DNA from: JBBPZA01 sp038330095
Lineage (GTDB): Bacteria > Actinomycetota > Thermoleophilia > Solirubrobacterales > Solirubrobacteraceae
NCBI GenBank assembly: GCA_038330095.1
Contig: JBBQNQ010000070.1
Span: 1 to 14,992, forward strand
Reading direction: 5' to 3'
DNA length: 14,992 nucleotides
This document shows positions 7,104 to 14,144 of the stretch, piece by piece. The translations under genes and the position numbers were made by a program. The notes beneath the pieces are model-generated. The model saw only the letters and a list, made by a program, of their open reading frames with translations. It was not told where the DNA came from and did not search any database. The first letter of the stretch is position 1, and each line of letters begins with the position of its first letter.

Positions 7104-8345
7104 TCATCCAAGGTGGTCGGTTCGCCAAGCCAGATGGGGACGTATTACGCCGCTCCACTCGCCCTCGTAGGTCCCGCTGCCTGCAGCCACATCGTGGACG
7201 TCGAAGGTCAGTATCTGACTGTCTTGATAGATGATCTCGCTCTTGTCCTTCACTACGAGCAACTCGACCCGGTAGCCACCGTTGTTCAGGAGATCGGCGG
7301 GTATGTAGCAGCGGTCGCGGAAGCGACCTGCCGGAAAGGGACGACCGTACCATCGGTCCTCTCTCACCGGGACAGCATTGAACACCAGGATGCCGTCCCG
7401 AGTGTAGAGATGCAGGCTGAGGTTGAGGAAGGTCCCAGGTCGTAGGTTCTCGTACTCGAAGTCCAACACGAATGGCGTGTTGACCGCGATGCGCTCCTCC
7501 TCGATCGGACGCACAGCGGCCCGCCGTAATCTGATCCACTCGTTCCCCGGCGCCTCGGTCGGGTCGTCCCACATGCGCTCTGTCCTCGTAGCAATCACCG
7601 AGCGCAGGTACCGGGTAATGACTTCACCGGCGAGACCGTCTTCGGCGATCCGGCCCCGGTCCAACCAGCACACCCGGTCGCAGAGGCTCTCGATCGCAGC
7701 TGTGTTGTGGCTTACGAAGAGCACGGTGCGCCCCTCCTTCGCCACGTCGCCCATCCTACCGATGCACTTGCGTTGAAAGTCCACGTCACCCACGGCAAGG
7801 ACCTCGTCGACGACGAGGATCTCCGGCTCGACGTGGGCCGCTATGGCGAAGGCCAGGCGCATGTGCATTCCCGTCGAGTAGCGCTTCACCGGAGTGTCGA
7901 TGAAGGGCTCGATCCCGGAGAAAGCGACGATCTCGTCGAACTTTCTCCGCACTTCGGCCCTGCGCATCCCGAGGATCGCGCCATTGAGGTAGACGTTTTC
8001 CCTCCCGGTGAGCTCTGGGTGAAAGCCGGTTCCGACCTCGAGGAGCGCGCCGACGCGGCCACGATGCCGGACCAGGCCGCTCGTCGGCTCCGTGATCCTC
8101 GCCAACAGCTTCAACAGCGTGCTCTTGCCCGCGCCGTTGCGGCCGATGATTCCCAGAACCTCGCCTTCGTCGACCTCGAGGTCGACATCGTGTAGGGCCC
8201 AGACCTCCGATCCGCCGCCGGAGACGCGGGTGCGAGGCCGGAACGCGGCGGTCAGGGCCCCTCTCAGGGTGCCGTACGGCTCGGCTGAGACCCCCAGGCG
8301 GTAGCGCTTGCTGAGCTTCTGCGCCTCGATGACTCGATTGGGCAT
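7104..8345 (-). CDS. wzt: ABC transporter ATP-binding protein, Wzt type with C-terminal glycan-binding-like domain
   Basis: This 413-residue ATPase pairs with the adjacent permease. Walker A is GRNGAGKST (68-76), and the signature is YSTGMHMRLAFA (156-167), the non-canonical form usual in Wzt/TagH exporters. Walker B is ILVVDE (176-181), followed by VLAVGD and the switch His in FVSHN (213). An N-terminal extension precedes the WALHDVDLEVDEGE segment, as in the Wzt and TagH families. Residues from about 270 form a beta-rich C-terminal domain (FVLDFEYENL, LNLSLHLYTRDG, LTFDVHD) that looks like Wzt_C. In O-antigen systems that domain recognises the finished glycan end before export. Start ATG 8345 overlaps the permease stop by one base (TGATG); the open frame runs further upstream to 9158, but that part lies inside the permease gene and has no family features. 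Confidence 0.92.
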   Translation of the reverse strand: MPNRVIEAQKLSKRYRLGVSAEPYGTLRGALTAAFRPRTRVSGGGSEVWALHDVDLEVDEGEVLGIIGRNGAGKSTLLKLLARITEPTSGLVRHRGRVGALLEVGTGFHPELTGRENVYLNGAILGMRRAEVRRKFDEIVAFSGIEPFIDTPVKRYSTGMHMRLAFAIAAHVEPEILVVDEVLAVGDVDFQRKCIGRMGDVAKEGRTVLFVSHNTAAIESLCDRVCWLDRGRIAEDGLAGEVITRYLRSVIATRTERMWDDPTEAPGNEWIRLRRAAVRPIEEERIAVNTPFVLDFEYENLRPGTFLNLSLHLYTRDGILVFNAVPVREDRWYGRPFPAGRFRDRCYIPADLLNNGGYRVELLVVKDKSEIIYQDSQILTFDVHDVAAGSGTYEGEWSGVIRPHLAWRTDHLG

Positions 8346-9214
8346 CAGACGACGTCCGCGAAGAGACGCTCGACCCGCTGAAAGTAAGTCAGGCCGCCGA
8401 CGAGCAGCAGGGCAGCGGCCGCGAGGGAGATGAGATCCTCGGCGCCCGGCGACGGACCGGACACGAGGGCCCAGCGGAAGGTGTCGATTACGCCGACCAT
8501 CGGGTTGGCCGCGAAGACGTACTGCCAGCCGCCTTTGAGGACCGAGCTCGAATAGACGATTGGCGTGGCGAAGAACCACACCTGCACGACGAAGCTCAGC
8601 GCATGGCGGACATCCCGGTACTGGACATTCAGAGCGGCCAGCCAGAGACCGACGCCGATCGCTACGGCCGTGGCCCCGGCGATCGCGACAGGAAGGAAGA
8701 TGAGAGCCGTACCCGGCGCGACGCCGTAGGCGGCCATGAAGACGGCGACGAAGACCAGCGAGATCGCGAGGTCCAGAAGTCCCGGCAGCGCAGCGGCCAC
8801 CGGAGCGAGCACCCGGGGAAAGTAGATCTTGGTCACCATCTCCTGGTGCTGAACGAGGCTTTGGGCGGCTAGCTCGACGGCGTTTGCGACATAGGTCCAG
8901 ATGACCAGGCCCGCGAACACGAACACCGGATACGGGATTCCGTCGCTCGGCACGGTCGCGAGTTGCCCAAAGACGATGCTGAACACGGCCACCCCGGCGA
9001 GCGGCTGAAGGACCGCCCATGCGACGCCGAAGAATGTCTGCCTGTAGCGGAGCTTGAGGTCCCTGAGTGCGAGAAAGAGCCCGAGCTCCCTGAAGCTCCA
9101 CAGCTCTTGAACATCCACACGCGGAAGCCACCGTCGCGATGGCCTGTTCTCGATCCACTCGGCGTCGGCCGAGGGTGCCCGCGGCGGGCCCTCGGATACG
9201 CGGATGGCCAGCAT
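8345..9214 (-). CDS. wzm: ABC-2 type polysaccharide export permease, Wzm type
   Basis: This 289-residue integral membrane protein has about six hydrophobic segments (approximately 62-84, 96-117, 140-163, 168-195, 206-222 and 260-277). The cytoplasmic N-terminus carries the coupling region LALRDLKLRYRQTFFGVAW (48-66), the hallmark of ABC-2 polysaccharide and teichoic-acid exporters. NVQYRDVRHAL (196-206) and NPMVGVIDTFRWAL (237-250) are further family motifs. With the ATPase it should move a lipid-linked glycan across the cytoplasmic membrane. Being first in the operon, it probably sets expression of the cluster. No Shine-Dalgarno precedes ATG 9214; instead a TAAAGT box lies 7 bases before it, suggesting a leaderless transcript. 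The family assignment is firm; the exported glycan is unknown. Confidence 0.92.
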   Translation of the reverse strand: MLAIRVSEGPPRAPSADAEWIENRPSRRWLPRVDVQELWSFRELGLFLALRDLKLRYRQTFFGVAWAVLQPLAGVAVFSIVFGQLATVPSDGIPYPVFVFAGLVIWTYVANAVELAAQSLVQHQEMVTKIYFPRVLAPVAAALPGLLDLAISLVFVAVFMAAYGVAPGTALIFLPVAIAGATAVAIGVGLWLAALNVQYRDVRHALSFVVQVWFFATPIVYSSSVLKGGWQYVFAANPMVGVIDTFRWALVSGPSPGAEDLISLAAAALLLVGGLTYFQRVERLFADVV

Positions 9215-9238
9215 GCGGGGAACTTTATGCTCCGCGCC
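9212..9238 (-). promoter_or_regulatory. Predicted -10 box / leaderless start motif before the Wzm gene
   Basis: On the minus strand the sequence TAAAGT (9227-9222) fits a -10 TAnnnT pattern and is followed by seven bases (TCCCCGC) and then the ATG at 9214. The block from 9211 to 9240 matches 26 of 30 positions with the divergent spacer at 10186-10215. No ribosome binding site is present. The -10 assignment is inference from pattern and spacing; the near-repeat itself is seen directly. Confidence 0.5.
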
Positions 9239-9294
9239 TGCCCCTTACCGCGTCGATGGTGATCGCGACACTGCGTAACTTCCTGACCGAGCGC

Positions 9295-10188
9295 TCACCG
9301 CCGTGCAAGCAACGGCCCGGCCACCACCCCCGCGTTCTCCGCCGCGCGCATCGCCCGCTCCATGGCCAGGGGCTCGTCGCCTTGGGCGGCCGCTACGGGC
9401 GCTCCGATCGTCGACAGGGTCGCCTGGCGCAGCGCCACGGGAAGGGACCGGCGTCCACGCACGCGCAGCGTTGCGCCGTAGCGCAGGCGCCGGCGCAGCA
9501 GCTCTCGGCGGGTGGCCCGGGACGGCGCGACCACGTGCCACACGTAGGCATCGGGCACGTAGCGGACGCCGTAGCCGGCGCGGGCGAGGGCGCGCTGGGC
9601 TTCGTCCTCCTCGGAAAACCAGGCCACGCTCGGCCGGTGTCCGAAGGCCGGGTCAAAGCCCCCCACCCCTCGCAGCGGCCCGCAGCGAAAGGAGACGTTG
9701 GCGCCGTAGACCGTCCGCACCTCGGGATCGAGGTCCAGCGGCTCGGGGCCGTAGTCGAGCATGCTCAGCGCGGGGAGCATGGAGTCGGTGAGCCAGGCCG
9801 GTCGTGCACCCTGAAAGCGCGGGCGCACCGGCCCGCCGATGCACGCTACGCGAGCCGGCGCCTGCGCCCATGCGGCGGCCAGCAGGGCCACCCAGCCCGC
9901 ACCGACGAGCGCGTCGTCGTCGAGGAAGGCGAGAACGTCCTCGTCGTCGCACGCCGCGAGTGCCCGGTTGCGGGCGTGGGAGAGCCCGGGACGCGGCTCG
10001 CGCAGGATCCCGACGCCGGGCAGCCGCTCGGAGGCGGCGCGTGCGTGGGCGGCGACCCCGGCCCCGTCGAGCCCGCTGCACACGAGCATCGTCCCGTGGC
10101 CGCCGGCCTGCATCGAAAGCGCGTCGAGGCAGGCCGCGACCTGCTCGGGGCGCCGGTTCGTGCACACCGCCACGCGGATGGTCTGCAT
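9295..10188 (-). CDS. Family 2 glycosyltransferase
   Basis: This 297-residue GT-A protein reads VAVCTNRRPEQV near residues 6-17, RPGLSHARNRAL at about 66-77, and the DXD-type FLDDDAL at 88-94. GANVSFR (162-168) and the acidic acceptor motif FSEEDEAQRAL (191-201) follow, then VWHVV around His218. Basic Arg-rich stretches follow in the last 80 residues, without membrane helices. It is transcribed in the same direction as the Wzm/Wzt operon, ending 80 bases before the Wzm start, but its base composition is that of the very GC-rich right block. Its ATG is only 23 bases from the ATG of the divergent plus-strand glycosyltransferase gene, with no Shine-Dalgarno; a TAAGGT box 7 bases upstream suggests a leaderless transcript. 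The sugar specificity is unknown. Confidence 0.87.
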   Translation of the reverse strand: MQTIRVAVCTNRRPEQVAACLDALSMQAGGHGTMLVCSGLDGAGVAAHARAASERLPGVGILREPRPGLSHARNRALAACDDEDVLAFLDDDALVGAGWVALLAAAWAQAPARVACIGGPVRPRFQGARPAWLTDSMLPALSMLDYGPEPLDLDPEVRTVYGANVSFRCGPLRGVGGFDPAFGHRPSVAWFSEEDEAQRALARAGYGVRYVPDAYVWHVVAPSRATRRELLRRRLRYGATLRVRGRRSLPVALRQATLSTIGAPVAAAQGDEPLAMERAMRAAENAGVVAGPLLARR

Positions 10189-10214
10189 CCGGGGAACCTT
10201 AAGCTCCGCGCATG
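10186..10214. promoter_or_regulatory. Divergent 23-base spacer with back-to-back predicted -10 boxes
   Basis: Between the start codons at 10188 (minus) and 10212 (plus) lies ccggggaaccttaagctcc plus four bases. On the plus strand TAAGCT (10200-10205) is six bases before ATG 10212. On the minus strand TAAGGT (10201-10196) is seven bases before ATG 10188. The boxes share the CTTAAG palindrome. Neither start has a ribosome binding site, so both transcripts may be leaderless; any -35 sequences would fall inside the opposite coding region. Assignment as promoter is inference. Confidence 0.5.
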
Positions 10215-11876
10215 GCCCCCAGCGCCTCGATCGTCGTGCCGACCCTCGCGCGCCCCGACTACCTCGCGGTCACGCTCGCCTCGATTGCTCCCCAAGCCGC
10301 GTCCGCCGGCGCGGAGGTGATCGTGGTGGACGACGGCGCGACCGAGCACACCCGCGCGGTGGCCGAGGCGCATGGCGCGCGCTACGTGTCCCATCCCTCG
10401 CCGCGTGGGCCCAACGCAGCGCGCAATACCGGCATCGACGCCGCGGCAGGCGACCTGATCGTGCTGATCGACGATGACGTCCGCGCCCCCGCCGGATGGC
10501 TCGACGCGCTGCTCGCGGCGGCGCGCGCGCGCCCCCACGACGACGTGTTCGGCGGCCCGATCAGCGCGCGCCTCGAGGGCTTTCGCCGGCGCACCTGTGG
10601 CCGCGAGGGACCTCCGATCACGACCCTCGACCTCGGCGCCGGCGACCGCGATGCGGACTTCGTGTGGAGCGCGAACATGGCGATCCGCCGCCGGGCGCTG
10701 GAGCGGGTCGGGCCCTTCGACGCCTCGCTCGCGATCTACGGCGACGAGGAGGACTGGCAGCGCCGCCACCGGGCCGCGGGAGGCACCATCCGCTACGTCG
10801 CCGCGGCCGGCCTGGAGCACCGGCGCGCGCCGGACGACGCGACGCTGCGCGCCCTCTCGCGCGCGGCGCTGCTGCGGGGGCGAAACAGCCGCCGCTACGA
10901 CGAGCGCAAGGGGACGGCGCCGCCGCTGGCGGCCGAGCTGCGCACCTTCGCGGCCTGCGTGGCGCATCCGCTGCGCTTCCGCTGCGCGTTCGGGCTGCCG
11001 ATGACCGTCGCGGCGTGGGGCCGGGTGCGCGAAGCGGCCGCGCGCCCGCTCGACCCCCCGACCGCCGGCGACGACGTCCCGGACTTCCTGTCGGGGTCGC
11101 CGGGCGTGCCCCGGCGAGGGCGTGCCGTGGCGAGCGACCTCCTCGACGACGCGGCCCTGGTCGCCCGCGCCGTGCCGTTGCGCCTGGACCGCGCCGCCCG
11201 GCGCGGTCCGCGCCGGCGCGTGCTCGCGCTCGGCGTGGAGCGCGCCGACGCTCCCTCGCTGATCGCCGGCGCGCGGCAGGAGCTCGCTCGCTCGCGGCAT
11301 GAGGTCGAGCTGCGCACGGCCCCGTCGGGCGAGCGCGGGAAGTTCGAGAACCTCAACGCCCTGCTCGCCGACGGGGGTGGCGTGCGAGCGCTCGCAGGTC
11401 GCGAATGGCTGCTGCTCGTCGACGACGACGTCGAGCTGCCGCGCGGCTTCCTGGACCGCTTCCTGTTCCTGGCCGAGCGCTTCGACCTCGCGCTCGTCCA
11501 GCCCGCCCACCGCGGCCGCTCGCATGCCGCCTGGGCGCTCACCCGCAGGCGGCGAGGGTCGCTCGTGCGCGAGACGCCGTGGGTGGAGATCGGGCCGGTG
11601 GTCGCCCTGCGCGCCGATACCTGGGACGGGCTGCTGCCCTTCCCGTCGCTGCGCATGGGCTGGGGGCTCGACGCGCACTGGGCGGCGCTTGCGCGGCGGC
11701 GCGGCTGGCGCATGGGGATCGTCGACGCGACGCCGATTCGCCATCTGGTGCGCCCGATCGCGACAGGCTACGGCGGGCAGGCGGCGGTGGAGGAGGCGCG
11801 AGCCTTCCTGGCCGACCACCCGTACCTCCCGCGAGCGGAGAGCCAGCGCACGCTCGCGGTGCACGCCCGGTGGTGA
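10212..11876 (+). CDS. Bimodular glycosyltransferase: family 2 domain plus a second GT-A-like domain
   Basis: This 554-residue protein is about twice the usual length. The N-terminal domain (1 to about 280) is a normal family 2 glycosyltransferase: SIVVPTLARPDY, VVDDG (38-42), NAARNTGI (68-75), LIDDDV (85-90), and the acidic motif GDEEDWQRRH (177-186). A linker leads into a second domain (about 335-554) with GKFENLNALL (376-385), a DXD-type LLVDDDVELP (401-410), GWGLDAHWAALARRRGW (483-499), and a His at 511 (IRHLVRP). The second domain lacks a standard N-terminal IPTYN motif and may be a divergent or only partly active glycosyltransferase. It may add two sugars in succession. ATG 10212 starts right after the divergent promoter motif. 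It ends 7 bases before the next gene. Confidence 0.83.
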   Translation: MAPSASIVVPTLARPDYLAVTLASIAPQAASAGAEVIVVDDGATEHTRAVAEAHGARYVSHPSPRGPNAARNTGIDAAAGDLIVLIDDDVRAPAGWLDALLAAARARPHDDVFGGPISARLEGFRRRTCGREGPPITTLDLGAGDRDADFVWSANMAIRRRALERVGPFDASLAIYGDEEDWQRRHRAAGGTIRYVAAAGLEHRRAPDDATLRALSRAALLRGRNSRRYDERKGTAPPLAAELRTFAACVAHPLRFRCAFGLPMTVAAWGRVREAAARPLDPPTAGDDVPDFLSGSPGVPRRGRAVASDLLDDAALVARAVPLRLDRAARRGPRRRVLALGVERADAPSLIAGARQELARSRHEVELRTAPSGERGKFENLNALLADGGGVRALAGREWLLLVDDDVELPRGFLDRFLFLAERFDLALVQPAHRGRSHAAWALTRRRRGSLVRETPWVEIGPVVALRADTWDGLLPFPSLRMGWGLDAHWAALARRRGWRMGIVDATPIRHLVRPIATGYGGQAAVEEARAFLADHPYLPRAESQRTLAVHARW

Positions 11877-11883
11877 TCGCCCC

Positions 11884-13059
11884 TTGAGGGTGGTCGTGGT
11901 CGCGGAGTACTACCCGCGCGACGCCGACCCGGTGCTCGGCGTATGGGCGCACCGCCAGGCGCTGGCCGCGCGGGCCGCCGGCGCCGACGTGCGCGTGCTC
12001 GTCCTTCACCGGCTGGTCCCGCCCGAGTCGGCGCTGCGCGCCCGCGACGCGGGCGCGCTGCTCGCGCCCCTGCGCCAGCGCTCGCGCGTGCTGCTCGACG
12101 GCATACCGGTCCACTACGTCCGCTACGCGTCACCGCCTCGAGAGCGCTCCTATCCGTCGTGGGGAGCATGGGCCGCACCGGCGCTGCGGATCGCGCTCTC
12201 CCGCCTGCGCCGGCGCTTTCCCTACCACCTCGTCCATGCGCACTACGCGGTGCCCGCCGGCGACGCCGTGCGCCGCGCGGCCCCCTGGGCGCCGGTCGTG
12301 GTCTCGGTCCACGGGGGCGACGTGCTGTGGACGGCCCGGCGCGGGCCCGGCGGACGCGCGGCGGTCGAGCGCGCGCTGAGCCACGCGCGCCTGGTGCTCG
12401 CCAACAGCGCCGGCACCGCCGAGCGCTCCCGCGCGCACGGGGCGCGCGAGGTGCGGGTCGTGCACCTCGGCGCCGACCTGCCTACGGCCGTGGAGCGCCC
12501 GCCGGCTTCGCCGGCGCCGACGCTCGTGACCGTCGGGCACCTGGTCGCCCGCAAGCGCCACGCCGATGTCATCCGCGCGCTCGCCCTGCTCGCTCCCCGC
12601 CGGCCCGCCCTGCGCTACGTCGTCGTCGGCGACGGCCCCGAGCGCGGCGCGCTGCGTGCGCTCGCGGACGAGCTCGGCGTCGCCGACCGCGTCGAGCTCC
12701 GCGGCGAGCTTCCCCACGCCGCCGCCGTCCGGGCCGCGCAGGCGGCGACGCTGTTCGTCCTGCCCAGCGTGGACGAGGCGTTCGGTGTCGCCTACGTCGA
12801 GGCGATGGCGGGCGGGGTGCCGGCCATCGGGTGCCGAGGCGAGGCCGGACCGCAGGAGATCGCCGCGGCCGGCGGCGGCATCGAGCTGGTCGCGCCCGAG
12901 AGCCCAGTTGCGCTGGCCGGGGCGATCGACGGCCTGCTCGGCGACCCGGCGAGGCTCGCCGCGCTGGGCGCCGCCGCACGCGCGACGGTCGAGCGCGCGT
13001 TCACCTGGGGGGCGTGCGGGACCGCGACGGTGGCGGCCTACGAGGAGGCGCTGCGCTGA
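11884..13059 (+). CDS. Family 4 (GT-B) glycosyltransferase
   Basis: This 391-residue protein is a GT-B fold enzyme. The N-terminal Rossmann half begins RVVVVAEYYPRDADPVLGVW, with HAHYAVPAG (118-126) and VSVHGGDVLW (140-149) in the acceptor-binding region. The C-terminal half has TVGHLVARKRH (216-226), VVVGDGPER (246-254), and the family 4 EX7E motif from E298 to E306 (EAFGVAYVE), which binds the nucleotide-sugar diphosphate. Membrane helices are absent. The start is TTG 11884, 7 bases after the preceding stop; the open frame reaches back to 11299 but that part lies within the previous gene and has no family features. GGTGGTGA just upstream is a weak ribosome site. It probably extends a lipid-linked glycan; the sugar is unknown. 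Confidence 0.87.
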   Translation: MRVVVVAEYYPRDADPVLGVWAHRQALAARAAGADVRVLVLHRLVPPESALRARDAGALLAPLRQRSRVLLDGIPVHYVRYASPPRERSYPSWGAWAAPALRIALSRLRRRFPYHLVHAHYAVPAGDAVRRAAPWAPVVVSVHGGDVLWTARRGPGGRAAVERALSHARLVLANSAGTAERSRAHGAREVRVVHLGADLPTAVERPPASPAPTLVTVGHLVARKRHADVIRALALLAPRRPALRYVVVGDGPERGALRALADELGVADRVELRGELPHAAAVRAAQAATLFVLPSVDEAFGVAYVEAMAGGVPAIGCRGEAGPQEIAAAGGGIELVAPESPVALAGAIDGLLGDPARLAALGAAARATVERAFTWGACGTATVAAYEEALR

Positions 13060-13073
13060 GCGACCCGCGCCCC

Positions 13074-14144
13074 GTGCTCTTCGTGACCGGCCACGCGCCG
13101 CCCTCGCGCGTTGCCCCGTTCGCCGCGCTGCACGCCCGCGAGGACGTCGTCTTCGCGCTGTTCGGCGGTCGTGCGATCCACGCCATGGGCGGTGAGGGCG
13201 AGCTGCCGTTCCCCCATCTGCGCCCCTCCCAGCGCCGCGTCGCCCGGCTCGCCGCCTCCGGCCGCTTCCGCGCCGTGGTGTGCGGGACCGGCGGGCGCGT
13301 GGCGCTGCCCGCCGCCTACGCCGGGGCGCGGCGCGCAGGGGTGCCGTTCGTGCTGTGGGCCTCGATCTGGGCGCACCCCCGCAGCCTCGCCGGCGCGGCG
13401 GGCTACCTGCCCCTGCGCCATGTCTACCGCCACGCCGACGCGGTGGTCACCTACGGCCCGCACGTGACCGCCTACGTTCGCTCCAAGGGAGCGACCAACG
13501 TCCGCGAGGCGCCACAGGCGGTGGACAACGGATTCTGGAGCGCTAGGGCGCGGCCGATCCGATACGCCGGATTTCAAATCATGTTTGTCGGGCGCGCCTC
13601 GCGGGAAAAGGGCACACAGGCGCTGCTCACGGCCTGGCGCGCCTCAGGCCTCGCAGCGCCAAACGCCGCGCTGGTCCTGGTTGGCGGCGGCCTTGGTCAT
13701 TCTCGGGCCGTCGCCACCAGCGCGGTGCCCCCGGACGGCGTCGTGCACGCCGGCAGGGCGGACGCGCTCGAGCTGCGCAACTTCTACGCAGGCTCGGACG
13801 TTGTGGTCATACCTTCGGTTCCCACCCGGACCATCCGCGAGACCTGGAGCCTCGTCGCCAACGAAGCCATGAACCAGAGCGTCCCCGTAATCGCGTCCGA
13901 CGCGGTCGGCGCCATGGCCGGCGGGCTCGTGCGCCACGGCCGCAACGGGCTGGTCGTACCGGCGGACGATCCGGGCTCCCTGGCCCGGGCAATCCGGCGC
14001 CTGCACGACGAGCCGGAGCTGCGCGCCCGGCTCGGCTCCGCCGCCTCCCAGGACGTCCGTCCCTACACCGCCGAGGCCTGGTCGGCGGGCGTCGGTGCAG
14101 CGCTCGCAAGCGTGGCTGCCGCGAAGGGCGATCCGCTACCGTGA
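13074..14144 (+). CDS. Family 4 (GT-B) glycosyltransferase
   Basis: This 356-residue protein is a GT-B enzyme. The N-terminal half starts VLFVTGHAPPSR and carries VLWASIWAHPRS and YRHADAVVTYG (118-128). The C-terminal half has IMFVGRASREKG (169-180), VLVGGG (201-206), and the EX7E motif from E256 to E264 (ETWSLVANE), then RHGRNGLVVPADDP (287-300). GTG 13074 is taken as a conventional start. A CTG at 13056 overlaps the upstream TGA as CTGA, and GAGGAGG (13042-13048) is 7 bases before it, so the true start may be that CTG, adding six residues. Base composition falls in the second half: the line 13561-13620 is 58% GC against 83% at 13261-13320. Its stop overlaps the next gene's GTG as GTGA. It is probably part of the glycan assembly run; the donor is unknown. 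Confidence 0.84.
   Translation: MLFVTGHAPPSRVAPFAALHAREDVVFALFGGRAIHAMGGEGELPFPHLRPSQRRVARLAASGRFRAVVCGTGGRVALPAAYAGARRAGVPFVLWASIWAHPRSLAGAAGYLPLRHVYRHADAVVTYGPHVTAYVRSKGATNVREAPQAVDNGFWSARARPIRYAGFQIMFVGRASREKGTQALLTAWRASGLAAPNAALVLVGGGLGHSRAVATSAVPPDGVVHAGRADALELRNFYAGSDVVVIPSVPTRTIRETWSLVANEAMNQSVPVIASDAVGAMAGGLVRHGRNGLVVPADDPGSLARAIRRLHDEPELRARLGSAASQDVRPYTAEAWSAGVGAALASVAAAKGDPLP

Noticed and set aside
8346..9158. Upstream extension of the Wzt reading frame to a 684-residue protein
   Set aside because: The extension overlaps the permease gene in another frame, is Arg/Gly-rich without family features, and the ABC domain has a good ATG at 8345 joined to the permease stop.
9241..9294. Search for a terminator between the minus-strand glycosyltransferase and the Wzm gene
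   Set aside because: Only a weak GTCG/CGAC pairing without a T run was found; not enough to call.
9846..11864. Minus-strand 672-codon open frame
   Set aside because: It is antisense to two well-supported glycosyltransferase genes; the composition is that of a high-GC shadow frame and no motif is present.
11943..13055. Long open frame continuing upstream of the second family 4 glycosyltransferase
   Set aside because: It is an Arg/Ala-rich out-of-frame reading of the preceding glycosyltransferase gene, as expected at this GC content.
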